From: Synechococcus sp. SynAce01
GTDB lineage: Bacteria; Cyanobacteriota; Cyanobacteriia; PCC-6307; Cyanobiaceae
Length of the DNA: 64,000 nt
NCBI RefSeq assembly: GCF_001885215.1
Contig: NZ_CP018091.1
Coordinates: 992,001-1,056,000 of the forward strand
Direction: 5' to 3'
Under the pieces are notes generated by a model. That model saw only the letters and a list, made by a program, of their open reading frames with translations. It was not told where the DNA came from and made no database searches. Made by a program: the position numbers and the translations under genes. Within the stretch, counting starts at the first letter, position 1. Every line of letters begins with the position of its first letter. Of this stretch, positions 25,234 to 34,334 are shown one piece after another.

Positions 25234-25560
25234 TTAGCCCAACCCGGTCGCGTCCTTGACGTCTTCAACGGCATTGCGGACATTAGCTTCGCCTTGCTTG
25301 GCCATGCCAGCGAGACGGTCACCCGGATCACCCGTGGCTTTGCCAATTGATTCCTGGGTTTTTCCTTTGAGCTCCTTGGATGCAGCCGTGGCTTTGTTGG
25401 ATCCGAACAACATCAACACACGTGGCTGACTGATCGCAGCAGGCTGGGGGCTTGCTGCAGACACTGGAGCAGGTATGAAGCTCAGTAGGGCCGCGATTGA
25501 GAGGATGCCGGCGAGACAGAAACTCATCATTGACTGACGAATTCGTTGAATGGTAATCAT
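25234..25560 (-). CDS. Exported CsbD-like protein, module B
   Basis: The product has 108 residues from the ATG at 25560 (112 from the one at 25572). A signal peptide ends near PVSAAS; the linker has VLMLFGSNKA, and the CsbD core is GKTQESIGKATGDPGDRLAGMAKQ. It aligns without gaps to the protein at 22385-22711, with the same signal-linker-CsbD layout. The conserved MLFGSNKA just after the signal peptide is peculiar to these two. The gene is followed upstream by the DUF1328 gene 25746-25910 and a short csbD, completing module B. Confidence 0.8.
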   Translation of the reverse strand: MITIQRIRQSMMSFCLAGILSIAALLSFIPAPVSAASPQPAAISQPRVLMLFGSNKATAASKELKGKTQESIGKATGDPGDRLAGMAKQGEANVRNAVEDVKDATGLG

Positions 25561-25745
25561 TGGATTCTCCAAGGTGGTAGTGGTTTAACGAAAGCATAGA
25601 ACTTTGAATGACGAAAGATCATTCAATTATGGCTTTCTATCAGTAGCTAGGTAGCAGCGTTCGAGCCATGCCGGCCAGGGCTGGTGCACGACCGGCAACG
25701 CCGCAATGGCCTGGATTTGCAAAGCAGAACCTGAATGGATTGGGT

Positions 25746-25910
25746 TCAGCCCAGGCTGCGACGACCCGTAAGAAATGAGATCAAGGCCAGCACAATGAAG
25801 ACCAGGAACAGGAATTGGGCGATGCCGGCGGCTGAACCAGCGATCCCGCCAAAACCAAGGACTGCGGCAATGACCGCAACGACCAGAAAGACTAGAGAGT
25901 AGTGAAGCAT
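25746..25910 (-). CDS. DUF1328 (YtjA-like) membrane microprotein, module B
   Basis: A 54-residue protein of two membrane helices: [35 protein letters not shown], ending LTGRRSLG. It is almost identical to the product of 22867-23031, and the DNA is also strongly conserved around GGTTCAGCCGCCGGCATCGC. This points to a recent duplication of the segment. DUF1328 proteins are inner-membrane microproteins of unknown function. It lies between the exported CsbD gene and the short csbD gene, all on the minus strand. Confidence 0.9.
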   Translation of the reverse strand: MLHYSLVFLVVAVIAAVLGFGGIAGSAAGIAQFLFLVFIVLALISFLTGRRSLG

Positions 25911-26020
25911 AACATTGCTCGAATAGTTGGGGAATTAATATGGATGATTAGTGGTAGTCAGTCCCTGGTAGCACCCGGGTTGACTCGCCTAGCCAGATCA
26001 AGGATCAGTGCCAGGCCAGG

Positions 26021-26182
26021 TCAGTCTTTTGCATCCTCGATAGCGTGTTCACCTTTGGCTTGGGCTTGCTTCGCCTTGCCAGCTAGTTTGTTCTGCTCAT
26101 CATCGGTCACTTTGCCGAGGGTTTCCTGGGCCTTCCCTTCAATGTCCTTGGCAGTTGCTTGAGCCTTGTTTCCTAATCCCAT
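26021..26182 (-). CDS. CsbD family stress protein, module B short copy
   Basis: A 53-residue CsbD domain: MGLGNKAQATAKDIEGKAQE, LGKVTDDEQ, KLAGKAKQAQAKGEHAIEDAKD. The nearest relative in the window is the product of 23587-23748. The ATG at 26182 has CGGAG upstream. The promoter and hairpin layout at 26205-26309 is complete. It is the last of the csbD series; the phytochrome cluster starts 382 bases beyond on the opposite strand. Confidence 0.9.
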   Translation of the reverse strand: MGLGNKAQATAKDIEGKAQETLGKVTDDEQNKLAGKAKQAQAKGEHAIEDAKD

Positions 26183-26204
26183 GGTTGTCTCCGTATGGTG
26201 TGAA

Positions 26205-26309
26205 TCACATCCAGAAGGTTTGGATGTGTGCAATCACCATATGCCAGGAACAAGCCCATTGAACAACTTCAACCGTTCATCTTCCTTGAGCTCTCCTGTT
26301 ATAAATCTG
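26205..26309 (-). promoter_or_regulatory. Shared csbD promoter layout with 5' hairpin, copy 4
   Basis: On the minus strand: CAGATTT near 26303-26309, CTCAAGGAAG near 26281-26290, about 39 bases, TATGGT (26240-26235), 7 bases, then a perfect 8-7-8 hairpin CACATCCA...TGGATGTG (26227-26205), 22 bases before the ATG. The two distal boxes keep the same 22-base offset as in the other copies. Confidence 0.75.
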
Positions 26310-26563
26310 AAATTTTCTGCAAAACCTGGCTGTTTAGAGTAAATTAAAGACAACACAGAAAGCTTTATTCTCAGATGGTGGACTTAGTGAGACAAAAATT
26401 GGCCGAATACGCTTGCGTCCTTATTTTGCCGAGAACTCTGCCTACAAACTTAGCGCAATACAATCGGAAATCGGAAGTTTGAAGAATATTTCCCTCGCCC
26501 CATCGGCCTTGGCAATGTTTGATTAGCAAAGTAGAGCTACGCACAGTTATGACGCAGTAACCA

Positions 26564-28810
26564 ATGGATCTGTCCACCTGTGATCGCGAACCAATTCACA
26601 TTCCGGGGCTGATTCAGCCCCATGGCGCTCTTTTGGTGCTGCAGGAGCCAGGCTTGATCATTGTCCAAGTCAGTGGGAACACACTTGAAATACTTGGCCA
26701 TCGCCCAAAGGAACTATTAAGACAGCCGTTATCCATTTTGTTGGCTCCCCAGCAGATTGCTGCTATTCAGCAATGCCTTAGCGAAGATACGGAAAATGTG
26801 AATCCATTGGATATTGCTATTTCCTACAGAGGCAGCTTGCTGATGTTCGATGGCAATATCCACCGCCAAGATGCATTGGTACTTTTAGAATTAGAACCTC
26901 AAGATCAAAAGCAACGAAATGACTATTCCGAACTGCATCAGGGAGTCAAAAGCACGATAACAAAGATACAGAAATCCTCTAGCTTGCTGAAGATGTGCGA
27001 GCTGGTCGTTAAAGAAGTCAAAAAGATCACTGGATTCGATCGCATTATGGTCTACCAGTTTGATGCCGATGGTGCTGGAGAAGTCATCGCAGAAGAACGA
27101 ACAGAAGGCCTCACGCCTTATCTGGGCCTACGCTACCCCGCAAGCGATATTCCAGTTCAGGCAAAACAACTTTATACACTCAACTGGCTACGCTTAATTC
27201 CGGACTCTAGCTATACACCAGTCGCCCTGGTTCCTGAGCGCAACCCCGTTGATGAGGAGCCCACAGATTTGAGTTTCGCGCTGCTCCGTAGTGTCTCTCC
27301 ATTGCACTTGGAATATCTCAACAACATGGGAGTCGCAGCGTCAATGTCGATTTCCTTGATCCAAGATCAAAAACTATGGGGTTTGATTGCCTGTCACCAT
27401 TCAAGGCCACGTCATGTGCCTTCTAATCTGCGAATCATGTGCGAGTTTATTGGGCAGGTGATGTCACTTGACCTCAGCAAGCGTGTAGACAATCAAGATT
27501 TGTCCTATAAGCTGAGCATGAAGTCTCTGCAAAGCAAGCTGGTCGAGTCGCTATCTCAATCCAAGCAGATTATCAAAGGATCCATCCAACTAGACGAAAG
27601 CTTGCTTGAACTCGTCAGTGCAACAGGAGCCATTTTCTGTACGGCAGATCATAGTATTGGTGTTGGTCAAACGCCACCAGCAAGTGAATGGCCTGCCCTG
27701 CGCGATTGGATTAAAACGCAGATGCAGGACAACATGTTTCAAAGCCGATCGCTCTCTCGCCTTTATCCCGCTGCAACATCGTTTAAGGCCGTTGCCAGTG
27801 GGGTGTTAGCTCTGGAAATCTCTCAATTCCATCAGGATTTCGTCATCTGGTTCCGCCCAGAGGTGATTGAAACGGTGACGTGGGCTGGCAACCCCCATAA
27901 GCCTGTCGAGGTAGCCAGCAACGGGATCGTCACCTTATCGCCGCGCAAATCATTTCAACAGTGGAAGGAAACACTGCAAGGTTGCGCCTTGCCATGGAAA
28001 CCGTGTGAACTAAAAGTTGTTGCCGAATTACGCAGCTTGATCGTTAGCAAGATTCTCAAACAGGCGGCAGACCTGGCAAATGTAAATCTAGAACTTGAGC
28101 GAAGCAATATTGAGCTCGATTCGTTTGCATACGTTGCATCTCATGACCTCAAAGAGCCATTACGCGGCATTCACAATTACTCTAATTTTTTGATTGAAGA
28201 TTATGCGGAAGTGCTTGACACTGCTGGTGTAGACAAATTAGCTACCCTCGTGCGCCTCACTCAACGAATGGAAGATCTGATCAATTCGCTTTTACATTAT
28301 TCACAGCTGGGGCGCATTGAACTTTCCAGGCAACCCACAGACCTGGCTGAGTTGGTGGAACAAACGATTGAAGTTCTAAGAATTAGCCAACCGCAAAGCT
28401 CAATCGATTTTCGGATGTCAGGCTCCATGCCAATGGTGGATTGCGATCGCACACAAATCAGCGAGGTATTGACCAACCTATTAACCAATGCAATCAAGTA
28501 CAACGACAAAGCTGAGAAGTGGGTTGAAATCGGCTGTGCCCAATCAGGCAATGGAGATTCTGACGGCCTCTCAGGTTGCACCTTTTTTGTCCGTGACAAC
28601 GGCATTGGCATCCCGCCTCAACATTTGGAGCGTGTGTTTCAGATTTTCAAACGTTTGCATACCCAAGACCAATATGGAGGAGGGACTGGGGCTGGCCTGA
28701 CGATCGTTCGCAAGATCGTCCATCAACATGGAGGCAAGATTTGGGTGGAATCGAGCTTCGGTGAAGGCAGCACATTCTTCTTTACGCTGGCATCAGGAGA
28801 GCAATCATGA
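26564..28810 (+). CDS. Bacteriophytochrome histidine kinase
   Basis: The 748-residue protein has PAS-GAF-PHY-kinase order. Cys6 in [12 protein letters not shown] is the biliverdin-binding cysteine of bacteriophytochromes. The GAF domain has [10 protein letters not shown] (residues 191-200) and the pyrrole-contacting His248 in SPLHLEYL, where plant-type Cph1 has Cys before that His and this protein has Leu. So it should bind biliverdin, not phycocyanobilin. The PHY tongue has PRKSF (460-464). A HisKA domain has [15 protein letters not shown] (His527), followed by N, G1 and G2 boxes. It should sense red/far-red light. The next gene, overlapping by four bases, is its likely response regulator. 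Confidence 0.93.
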   Translation: MDLSTCDREPIHIPGLIQPHGALLVLQEPGLIIVQVSGNTLEILGHRPKELLRQPLSILLAPQQIAAIQQCLSEDTENVNPLDIAISYRGSLLMFDGNIHRQDALVLLELEPQDQKQRNDYSELHQGVKSTITKIQKSSSLLKMCELVVKEVKKITGFDRIMVYQFDADGAGEVIAEERTEGLTPYLGLRYPASDIPVQAKQLYTLNWLRLIPDSSYTPVALVPERNPVDEEPTDLSFALLRSVSPLHLEYLNNMGVAASMSISLIQDQKLWGLIACHHSRPRHVPSNLRIMCEFIGQVMSLDLSKRVDNQDLSYKLSMKSLQSKLVESLSQSKQIIKGSIQLDESLLELVSATGAIFCTADHSIGVGQTPPASEWPALRDWIKTQMQDNMFQSRSLSRLYPAATSFKAVASGVLALEISQFHQDFVIWFRPEVIETVTWAGNPHKPVEVASNGIVTLSPRKSFQQWKETLQGCALPWKPCELKVVAELRSLIVSKILKQAADLANVNLELERSNIELDSFAYVASHDLKEPLRGIHNYSNFLIEDYAEVLDTAGVDKLATLVRLTQRMEDLINSLLHYSQLGRIELSRQPTDLAELVEQTIEVLRISQPQSSIDFRMSGSMPMVDCDRTQISEVLTNLLTNAIKYNDKAEKWVEIGCAQSGNGDSDGLSGCTFFVRDNGIGIPPQHLERVFQIFKRLHTQDQYGGGTGAGLTIVRKIVHQHGGKIWVESSFGEGSTFFFTLASGEQS

Positions 28811-29274
28811 ATCAGTCATCATTGGCCAGAATCCATAATCGCTCGCTCATGTTGGTCGTTGAGGATAGCAATGAAGATTTCGAAGCCTTCCAACGCTATG
28901 CTCGTCGATCGCCGTTGAGAATTCCTATTTATCGCTGCGTCGATGGTGATCATGCACTGTCATTTCTCTATCGAACCGGTCGCTATGTTGACCCCAAGCA
29001 AGCACCACGTCCGAACTTGATTTTACTGGATCTTAATTTACCGGGAACGGACGGACGAGAAGTCTTGCAAAAAGTTAAGCGAGATGAAAATCTAAAAACG
29101 ATTCCAGTCGTGATTTTGACGACATCAAGCAACCCCAAGGACATTGAAGCCTGTTATAGATGGGGCGCTAATAGCTATATGGTTAAGCCGATGGATTCCG
29201 ATCGGCTAAAGCACGGGGTTCAATCCTTAATCAACTACTGGTTCAACACGACGTTACTACCCACCGACAATTGA
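28807..29274 (+). CDS. Rcp1-like single-domain response regulator
   Basis: The 155-residue protein is one receiver domain: [13 protein letters not shown] at the acidic pocket, [17 protein letters not shown] with the phospho-acceptor Asp, VILTTSS and MVKPM with the conserved Lys. The pattern [18 protein letters not shown] and the spacing match Rcp1-type regulators that pair with cyanobacterial phytochromes. The start overlaps the phytochrome stop (ATGA), so translation is coupled. There is no output domain, so it should pass the phosphate on or act by binding a partner, possibly the following hybrid kinase. Confidence 0.9.
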   Translation: MNQSSLARIHNRSLMLVVEDSNEDFEAFQRYARRSPLRIPIYRCVDGDHALSFLYRTGRYVDPKQAPRPNLILLDLNLPGTDGREVLQKVKRDENLKTIPVVILTTSSNPKDIEACYRWGANSYMVKPMDSDRLKHGVQSLINYWFNTTLLPTDN

Positions 29275-29285
29275 GAGCTGCCCTA

Positions 29286-32200
29286 ATGAATTCCCAACGG
29301 TGCCGCACCATTTTGATCGTGGACGATAGCCCAGAAGATCGCGAGATGTATCGACGCTACATGGTGCGCGATCGTGACCATGACTATACGTTCATCGAAA
29401 CAAGTTTTGGTGAAGAAGGGTTGAATCTGTGGCGGCAGCACCATCCCGATGCTGTGCTACTTGATTATCGATTGCCCGACCAAGACGGATTGGAATTTCT
29501 CGCTGCGCTGCAAAAAGAACTTCCCCTTCCAATCGTGATGATGACCGCCGTTGGCAGCGAGGAGATTGCCGTTAAAGCGATTAAATCAGGCGCCCAAGAC
29601 TATCTAGTTAAGGAGCAGATTACACCAGAGAATCTGAAGCACACTCTCGATGCAACAATTAAGACTGTGCAGCTAGAAGTACAACTGCAGAATCGCATCG
29701 ATCGAGAAAGTATCATTGCCAAGTTATCAGAAAAAGTATTCCAAACTTTGGATCTAGATATGGTCCTGCAGACCATCGTCAAAGAAGTGCGCAACTTCCT
29801 TAAGGCTGATCGGGTCGTTGTGTTTCAAGCCAACTCGATTGGAAAGGAAGCGGTTGCAGCAGAAGCGGTGGGCAGCGAATGGAAATCGTTTCTTTCAGAG
29901 CCTATTAATGATCCGTCTTTTGTCGAAAACTATATCGACAACTCTCAGCGCGAACGCAATCCGCTGGCAACAGACGGCCACAATGCCAACATTTCACCCG
30001 GCCATGTTGAGCTGCTGAAGAAATATCAAGTGCAGTCTAATCTGGTCGTTCCCATTTTGAACGATGGCCAGCTTTGGGGAGGGTTAATTGCTCATCACTG
30101 TGCTGCTCCCCGCCAGTGGCAAGCGCTAGAGATTGATTTGCTTCACCAATTGTCCACGCAAGTTAGCGTTGCCATCAGGCAAGCAGAGCTGTATCAGGAA
30201 GCCCAGCGCGAACTTGTTGAACGGAGTCGCACAGAGGAGGTCTTACGAAACCAGGACGACAAACTCCGATTGGTGCTCGAAGCTGCCGGGATGACAACCT
30301 GGGACTGGGACCTTCTGACGAACTCTATTACCTGGTCCAGCAACATGGGCAGCCTGTTTGGATTGGGGACGGAGGAATCCAAAGGAACCTACGATGACTT
30401 CGTGGCTTGCCTACACCCCGATGATCGTGAACGCGTCTTAGGAGCCCTCCAAGACGCTCTAACACAAGAGAAAGATTACAACATTGATTTCCGAGTTCTA
30501 CATCCGAACCAAGGGATTCGCTGGGCGTCAAGCCAAGCCACAGTCTTTACTGACCAGAATGGCAAGCCTATTCGCATGTCAGGTTGCACCCTGGACATTA
30601 CTGAACGCAAACAGTCTGAGTGCAGATTGCAAGAGAGTGAAACTCAGGTGCGTCGTATTCTCGATGGGTTGTTTAGCTTTGTCGGCTTGCTAGCCTTGGA
30701 TGGAACAATGCTTGAGGTTAATCGAACTGCCTTAGAAGCGGCTTCTCTGGTACCGGCAGATGTTGTAGGCAAGTCATTTCCTGATACCTATTGGTGGGCT
30801 TACGATTCAGAGGTTCAGGCCCAACTCTCTAAGGACATACGACAAGCAGCTTCAGGAGAAACAGTTCGCTACGACGTGCAGATCCGGCTCAAGGAAGATC
30901 ACCTTATTACCATTGATTTTTCCTTGGCACCACTGTACAATCAGGCAGGGGATGTTGAATTCTTGATTCCCTCTGGCATCGATATCAGCGAACGTGTTCA
31001 GGCGCAGGCGGCATTAAAGCGAAGCCAAGACTTCAATAAACGGATCATCGAAAGCAGCAACGACTGCATCAAGGTTCTTGATCTTGATGCCAGATTGCTC
31101 TACATGAATGCGGCGAGCCGGGATTTCTTGAAGAGCTGCAAGCTGACAGTTGTCCCTCAAACAAACTGGTTGAGCCTGTGGAATGGTGATTATCAGCAAG
31201 CAGCAAAAAAAGCCTTTACTACAGCGAAATCCGGTGAAGTTGGCAGGTTTCAGGGGAACTATCAGCCTGCCAACGGCCTGCCCATTTGGCGGGATGTCGT
31301 GGTTACGCCAATCTTTGATTCAAGCGGACAGGTGATCCAGATTTTAACGACAACACGGGATATCACACAGCAACGATTGATGGAAGAACAACTACGGCAA
31401 AAGAATGCCATTCTGGACGTAGTCAATGAGTCTTCGCATACACTCATTTTCCTTAAAGATCGTCAAGGCAAAATGCTTTATGCCAACTCAGCCGTCCTTC
31501 AGACCCTTGGCAAAACGGAATCTGAGGTCATCGGACATTACGACTACGAGCTTTTCCCGAATGCCCATGAAGCAAAAAAGATCATGGATAATGACCAGCG
31601 AGTCATGGCGTCAAGGCAGGTTGAAAACGTTCAGGAGTCCATCGATGACTCTCAAGTTTTTCTATCCACCAAAGCGCCTTACTTTGATGAAAATGGAGAC
31701 GTCATTGGGCTCGTTGGCATAGGCCACGATATCACTGATCGGATCAAACTAGAACACGAACGCGAGGACATCCTCCAGCAGAAACAATATTCCCTGGAAG
31801 AAGCGCAACGCGTGAACCGCATTAAAGACGAATTCCTGGCTGTACTCTCCCATGAATTGCGCTCGCCTCTTGGCCCAATTCTGGGCTGGACACAATTGCT
31901 GCAAACCCGCAAACTTGATGACACCAAAACCACAGCAGCGTTAGCAACGATCGAACGGAATGCCAAGGCCCAATGTCGCTTGATTGATGATCTGTTGGAT
32001 ATGGCCTGCGTGTTGCAAGGCAAGTTATCTCTAAAAATTGCTCCTGTCAGTTTAAAGGTGGTGATTGAGTCGGCAATCGAAACTGTGCAAACTGCTGCGA
32101 TCGCCAAGTCTGTTCAGATTCGCTCCAAGCTCTCTGAAGTTCCAACACTATCTGGGGATTCCGTTCGCCTTCAGCAGGTCATCTGGAACTTGCTGACAAA

Positions 32201-32942
32201 CGCGGTCAAATTCACGCCCAGCGGCGGCCAGATTGACATTCGGCTTGAGAACGTTGACAACCAGGCAGAGATCACCATCACAGATACAGGCAAAGGCATC
32301 AGTCCGGAATTCTTGCCTTATATCTTTGAGTCATTTTGCCAGGAAGACACCACAGTAACTCGGAAATATGGCGGCTTAGGGCTGGGTATGGCGATCGTCT
32401 ATCAGCTGGTAGAAGCGCACGGTGGCCGTGTGACTGCTGAGAGCCTTGGCGAAGGGAAAGGAGCTTGTTTCACTGTGAAGCTTCCCCTGCTGAAAGCCCA
32501 CATCAAGGAGCAGCAACCGAAACCTTCGCAAAAGCGAACCCTTGATCTCACCGGCATTCGCCTGCTGATCATTGACGACGATCCAGACAGTCGCGACCTA
32601 CTTGACTTCATCTTGGATCAGGCCGGAGCAGAAAGTATTTCAGTTTCTACTGCTGCTGAATTCTTCCCCGCTCTGGAATCATTTCAACCTGATGTTGTGG
32701 TTAGTGATATCGGAATGCCAGAGATTGATGGCTATACGTTGCTCAAGAAAGTGCGATCCCTATCCCCTGAGCAGGGAGGGCAGGTTCCGATGATCGCCCT
32801 AACGGCTTACGCTGGCGAAGTTGACCGGCAACGTGCCATCACGGCAGGCTTTGAGAAACACATCACCAAGCCGATTGAGCCTGATCAATTGGTGGTAACG
32901 ATCGCTGATTTGCTGAGCAAACAATCCATCGCCAAGAACTGA
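29286..32942 (+). CDS. Hybrid histidine kinase (REC-GAF-PAS-kinase-REC)
   Basis: A 1218-residue protein. Order: receiver (LIVDDSPEDRE, LLDYRLPDQDG), GAF domain (about 130-310), several PAS/PAC repeats ending in SGCTLDITERK, SGIDISERV, TTRDITQQR and GIGHDITDR, a HisKA domain (FLAVLSHELRSPLGPILGW), an ATPase domain (NLLTNAVKFTPSGGQ, GLGLGMAI), and a C-terminal receiver (LLIIDDDPDSRD, VVSDIGMPEIDG). The GAF sequence GHVELLKKYQVQSNLVVPIL reads like a cyanobacteriochrome GAF in which the chromophore-binding Cys before His is Gly, so it probably does not bind bilin covalently. The ATG at 29286 is preferred over TTG 29271. It follows the Rcp1-like gene by 11 bases. Confidence 0.9.
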   Translation: MNSQRCRTILIVDDSPEDREMYRRYMVRDRDHDYTFIETSFGEEGLNLWRQHHPDAVLLDYRLPDQDGLEFLAALQKELPLPIVMMTAVGSEEIAVKAIKSGAQDYLVKEQITPENLKHTLDATIKTVQLEVQLQNRIDRESIIAKLSEKVFQTLDLDMVLQTIVKEVRNFLKADRVVVFQANSIGKEAVAAEAVGSEWKSFLSEPINDPSFVENYIDNSQRERNPLATDGHNANISPGHVELLKKYQVQSNLVVPILNDGQLWGGLIAHHCAAPRQWQALEIDLLHQLSTQVSVAIRQAELYQEAQRELVERSRTEEVLRNQDDKLRLVLEAAGMTTWDWDLLTNSITWSSNMGSLFGLGTEESKGTYDDFVACLHPDDRERVLGALQDALTQEKDYNIDFRVLHPNQGIRWASSQATVFTDQNGKPIRMSGCTLDITERKQSECRLQESETQVRRILDGLFSFVGLLALDGTMLEVNRTALEAASLVPADVVGKSFPDTYWWAYDSEVQAQLSKDIRQAASGETVRYDVQIRLKEDHLITIDFSLAPLYNQAGDVEFLIPSGIDISERVQAQAALKRSQDFNKRIIESSNDCIKVLDLDARLLYMNAASRDFLKSCKLTVVPQTNWLSLWNGDYQQAAKKAFTTAKSGEVGRFQGNYQPANGLPIWRDVVVTPIFDSSGQVIQILTTTRDITQQRLMEEQLRQKNAILDVVNESSHTLIFLKDRQGKMLYANSAVLQTLGKTESEVIGHYDYELFPNAHEAKKIMDNDQRVMASRQVENVQESIDDSQVFLSTKAPYFDENGDVIGLVGIGHDITDRIKLEHEREDILQQKQYSLEEAQRVNRIKDEFLAVLSHELRSPLGPILGWTQLLQTRKLDDTKTTAALATIERNAKAQCRLIDDLLDMACVLQGKLSLKIAPVSLKVVIESAIETVQTAAIAKSVQIRSKLSEVPTLSGDSVRLQQVIWNLLTNAVKFTPSGGQIDIRLENVDNQAEITITDTGKGISPEFLPYIFESFCQEDTTVTRKYGGLGLGMAIVYQLVEAHGGRVTAESLGEGKGACFTVKLPLLKAHIKEQQPKPSQKRTLDLTGIRLLIIDDDPDSRDLLDFILDQAGAESISVSTAAEFFPALESFQPDVVVSDIGMPEIDGYTLLKKVRSLSPEQGGQVPMIALTAYAGEVDRQRAITAGFEKHITKPIEPDQLVVTIADLLSKQSIAKN

Positions 32943-33191
32943 ACTGCAACAACCGAACGCCACCAGCTGATCCAATGCCTGTAGCCGCCATGGCTGCGGA
33001 GATGGCGCGTGGATCGGCCGGTATGCGCAACAGCTCAGCACTAGCATCAAAAATCCAGGCCTTGAAACCATTGATCCGCCAGAAGCCATCCATTGGAGGC
33101 CGTCATCGGTATGCACAATGGGCGGCCACCAACTCCGTGTTGCAGCCCCCCAAACCCCCATCCCACCCCCTCCAACAAGAGGGCTTCGAAC

Positions 33192-33467
33192 ATGACATCT
33201 GCAACAGCAAAAACGGCCATCAACACAGCCATCTCCAGCGTTTTGGCCCTTGGCCTGGTGGCCGTCACCAGCAGTGAAGCCCTCGCTGGCAAAGCCGGCA
33301 TGGAAAAGTGCGCCGGCATCGCCAAGGCGGGCCTGAATGATTGCGGCACCAGCAAGCACAGCTGCGCAGGCAAGGCCACCGTGTCGGGTGATCCCGAAGA
33401 GTGGGTGTTCGTGCCCACTGGTACCTGCAACAAGATCGTTGGAGGGAAGCTCAAGATGGCGAACTGA
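33192..33467 (+). CDS. bufA: Bufferin precursor BufA1 (DUF2282)
   Basis: The 91-residue precursor has a signal peptide (residues 1-31, ending SEALAG) and a core with four cysteines in [24 protein letters not shown] and [11 protein letters not shown]. This is the DUF2282/BufA1 pattern. In characterised bufferins the core cysteines are turned into thiooxazole groups by a multinuclear iron oxidase, and the exported peptide binds copper. AGAGGG stands eight bases before the ATG at 33192, which supports this start over upstream frames. The next two genes encode the modifying pair BufB and BufC. The usual fourth gene (DoxX-like bufD) is absent. Confidence 0.9.
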   Translation: MTSATAKTAINTAISSVLALGLVAVTSSEALAGKAGMEKCAGIAKAGLNDCGTSKHSCAGKATVSGDPEEWVFVPTGTCNKIVGGKLKMAN

Positions 33468-33512
33468 ACAGCCACCCATCAAGGACCAGCCCAAGCCGTT
33501 GACACATCCACC

Positions 33513-34334
33513 ATGAATCTCCAAGGGGTGGGCCTCGGCTTGCGGTCTGTGCACTATTCCCACATCCTCAGGGAAACGCCGCCCGTGCCTTGGTTTGAGG
33601 CGCTCTCGGACAACTATCTGGGTGGCGGGCTACCGCTCCATCATCTGACCCTGATCCGCCAGACCTATCCAATCACCCTGCATGGGGTTGGGCTTTCGCT
33701 TGGTTCAGCAGATCCACTCAACTGGGACTATCTGCATCGGTTGAAAGCCCTGGCCACCCGCATCGAACCGGTGTATGTGTCCGACCATCTGGCCTGGGTT
33801 TCGAGCGGCGGCCACTATTTCAACGATCTGGCTCCGCTGCCCTACAACGAGCCTGTGTTGAACTACGTGGCTGATCGAATCCAACAGGTGCAGGAGTTTC
33901 TGGGAAGGCGAATCCTGATCGAAAACCTTTCGCCCTACCTGCAGTTTTCAGGCAACGACTACAGCGAATGGCAGTTTCTCGCCGCACTGGCTCAGCAGGC
34001 CGATTGCGATCTGTTACTTGATATCAACAACGTTTTTGTGAACGCCAGCAATCACGGCTTTAACCCGATGGAGTATCTCGCTGCCATGCCAGTCGATCGC
34101 GTCAAAGAGATCCACTTGGCTGGCTACGAGCAGCAAGGTTCCTTTCTTTTCGATACCCACGGAAGGCCGGTGCAATCCGGTGTTTGGTCGCTGTATCAAG
34201 AAGCCCTAGAGCGCTTTGGAGCGGTTCCGACCCTGATCGAATGGGACACCAATATTCCCTGCTTCGATGACCTCCAAAACGAAGCCCGCAAAGCCGAGAC
34301 GTATCGATGCCAACTCCAGCCCCAAGCGAACTGA
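33513..34334 (+). CDS. bufB: BufB (DUF692, MNIO family RiPP oxidase)
   Basis: The 273-residue protein belongs to the multinuclear non-haem iron oxidases (DUF692). It has VGLGLRSVHYSHIL, FEALSDNYLG, LHGVGLSLGS, VSDHLAW, LIENLSPYL, LLLDINNVFVNA, EIHLAGYE and LIEWDTN, which supply the His, Asp and Glu iron ligands of a TIM barrel. It is expected to oxidise cysteines of the BufA core to thiooxazoles. It lies 45 bases after bufA and overlaps bufC by 28 bases. Confidence 0.92.
   Translation: MNLQGVGLGLRSVHYSHILRETPPVPWFEALSDNYLGGGLPLHHLTLIRQTYPITLHGVGLSLGSADPLNWDYLHRLKALATRIEPVYVSDHLAWVSSGGHYFNDLAPLPYNEPVLNYVADRIQQVQEFLGRRILIENLSPYLQFSGNDYSEWQFLAALAQQADCDLLLDINNVFVNASNHGFNPMEYLAAMPVDRVKEIHLAGYEQQGSFLFDTHGRPVQSGVWSLYQEALERFGAVPTLIEWDTNIPCFDDLQNEARKAETYRCQLQPQAN

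Noticed and set aside
32975-33277. 100-codon + strand frame before bufA
   Set aside because: It overlaps the bufA signal peptide in another frame and has no recognisable features.
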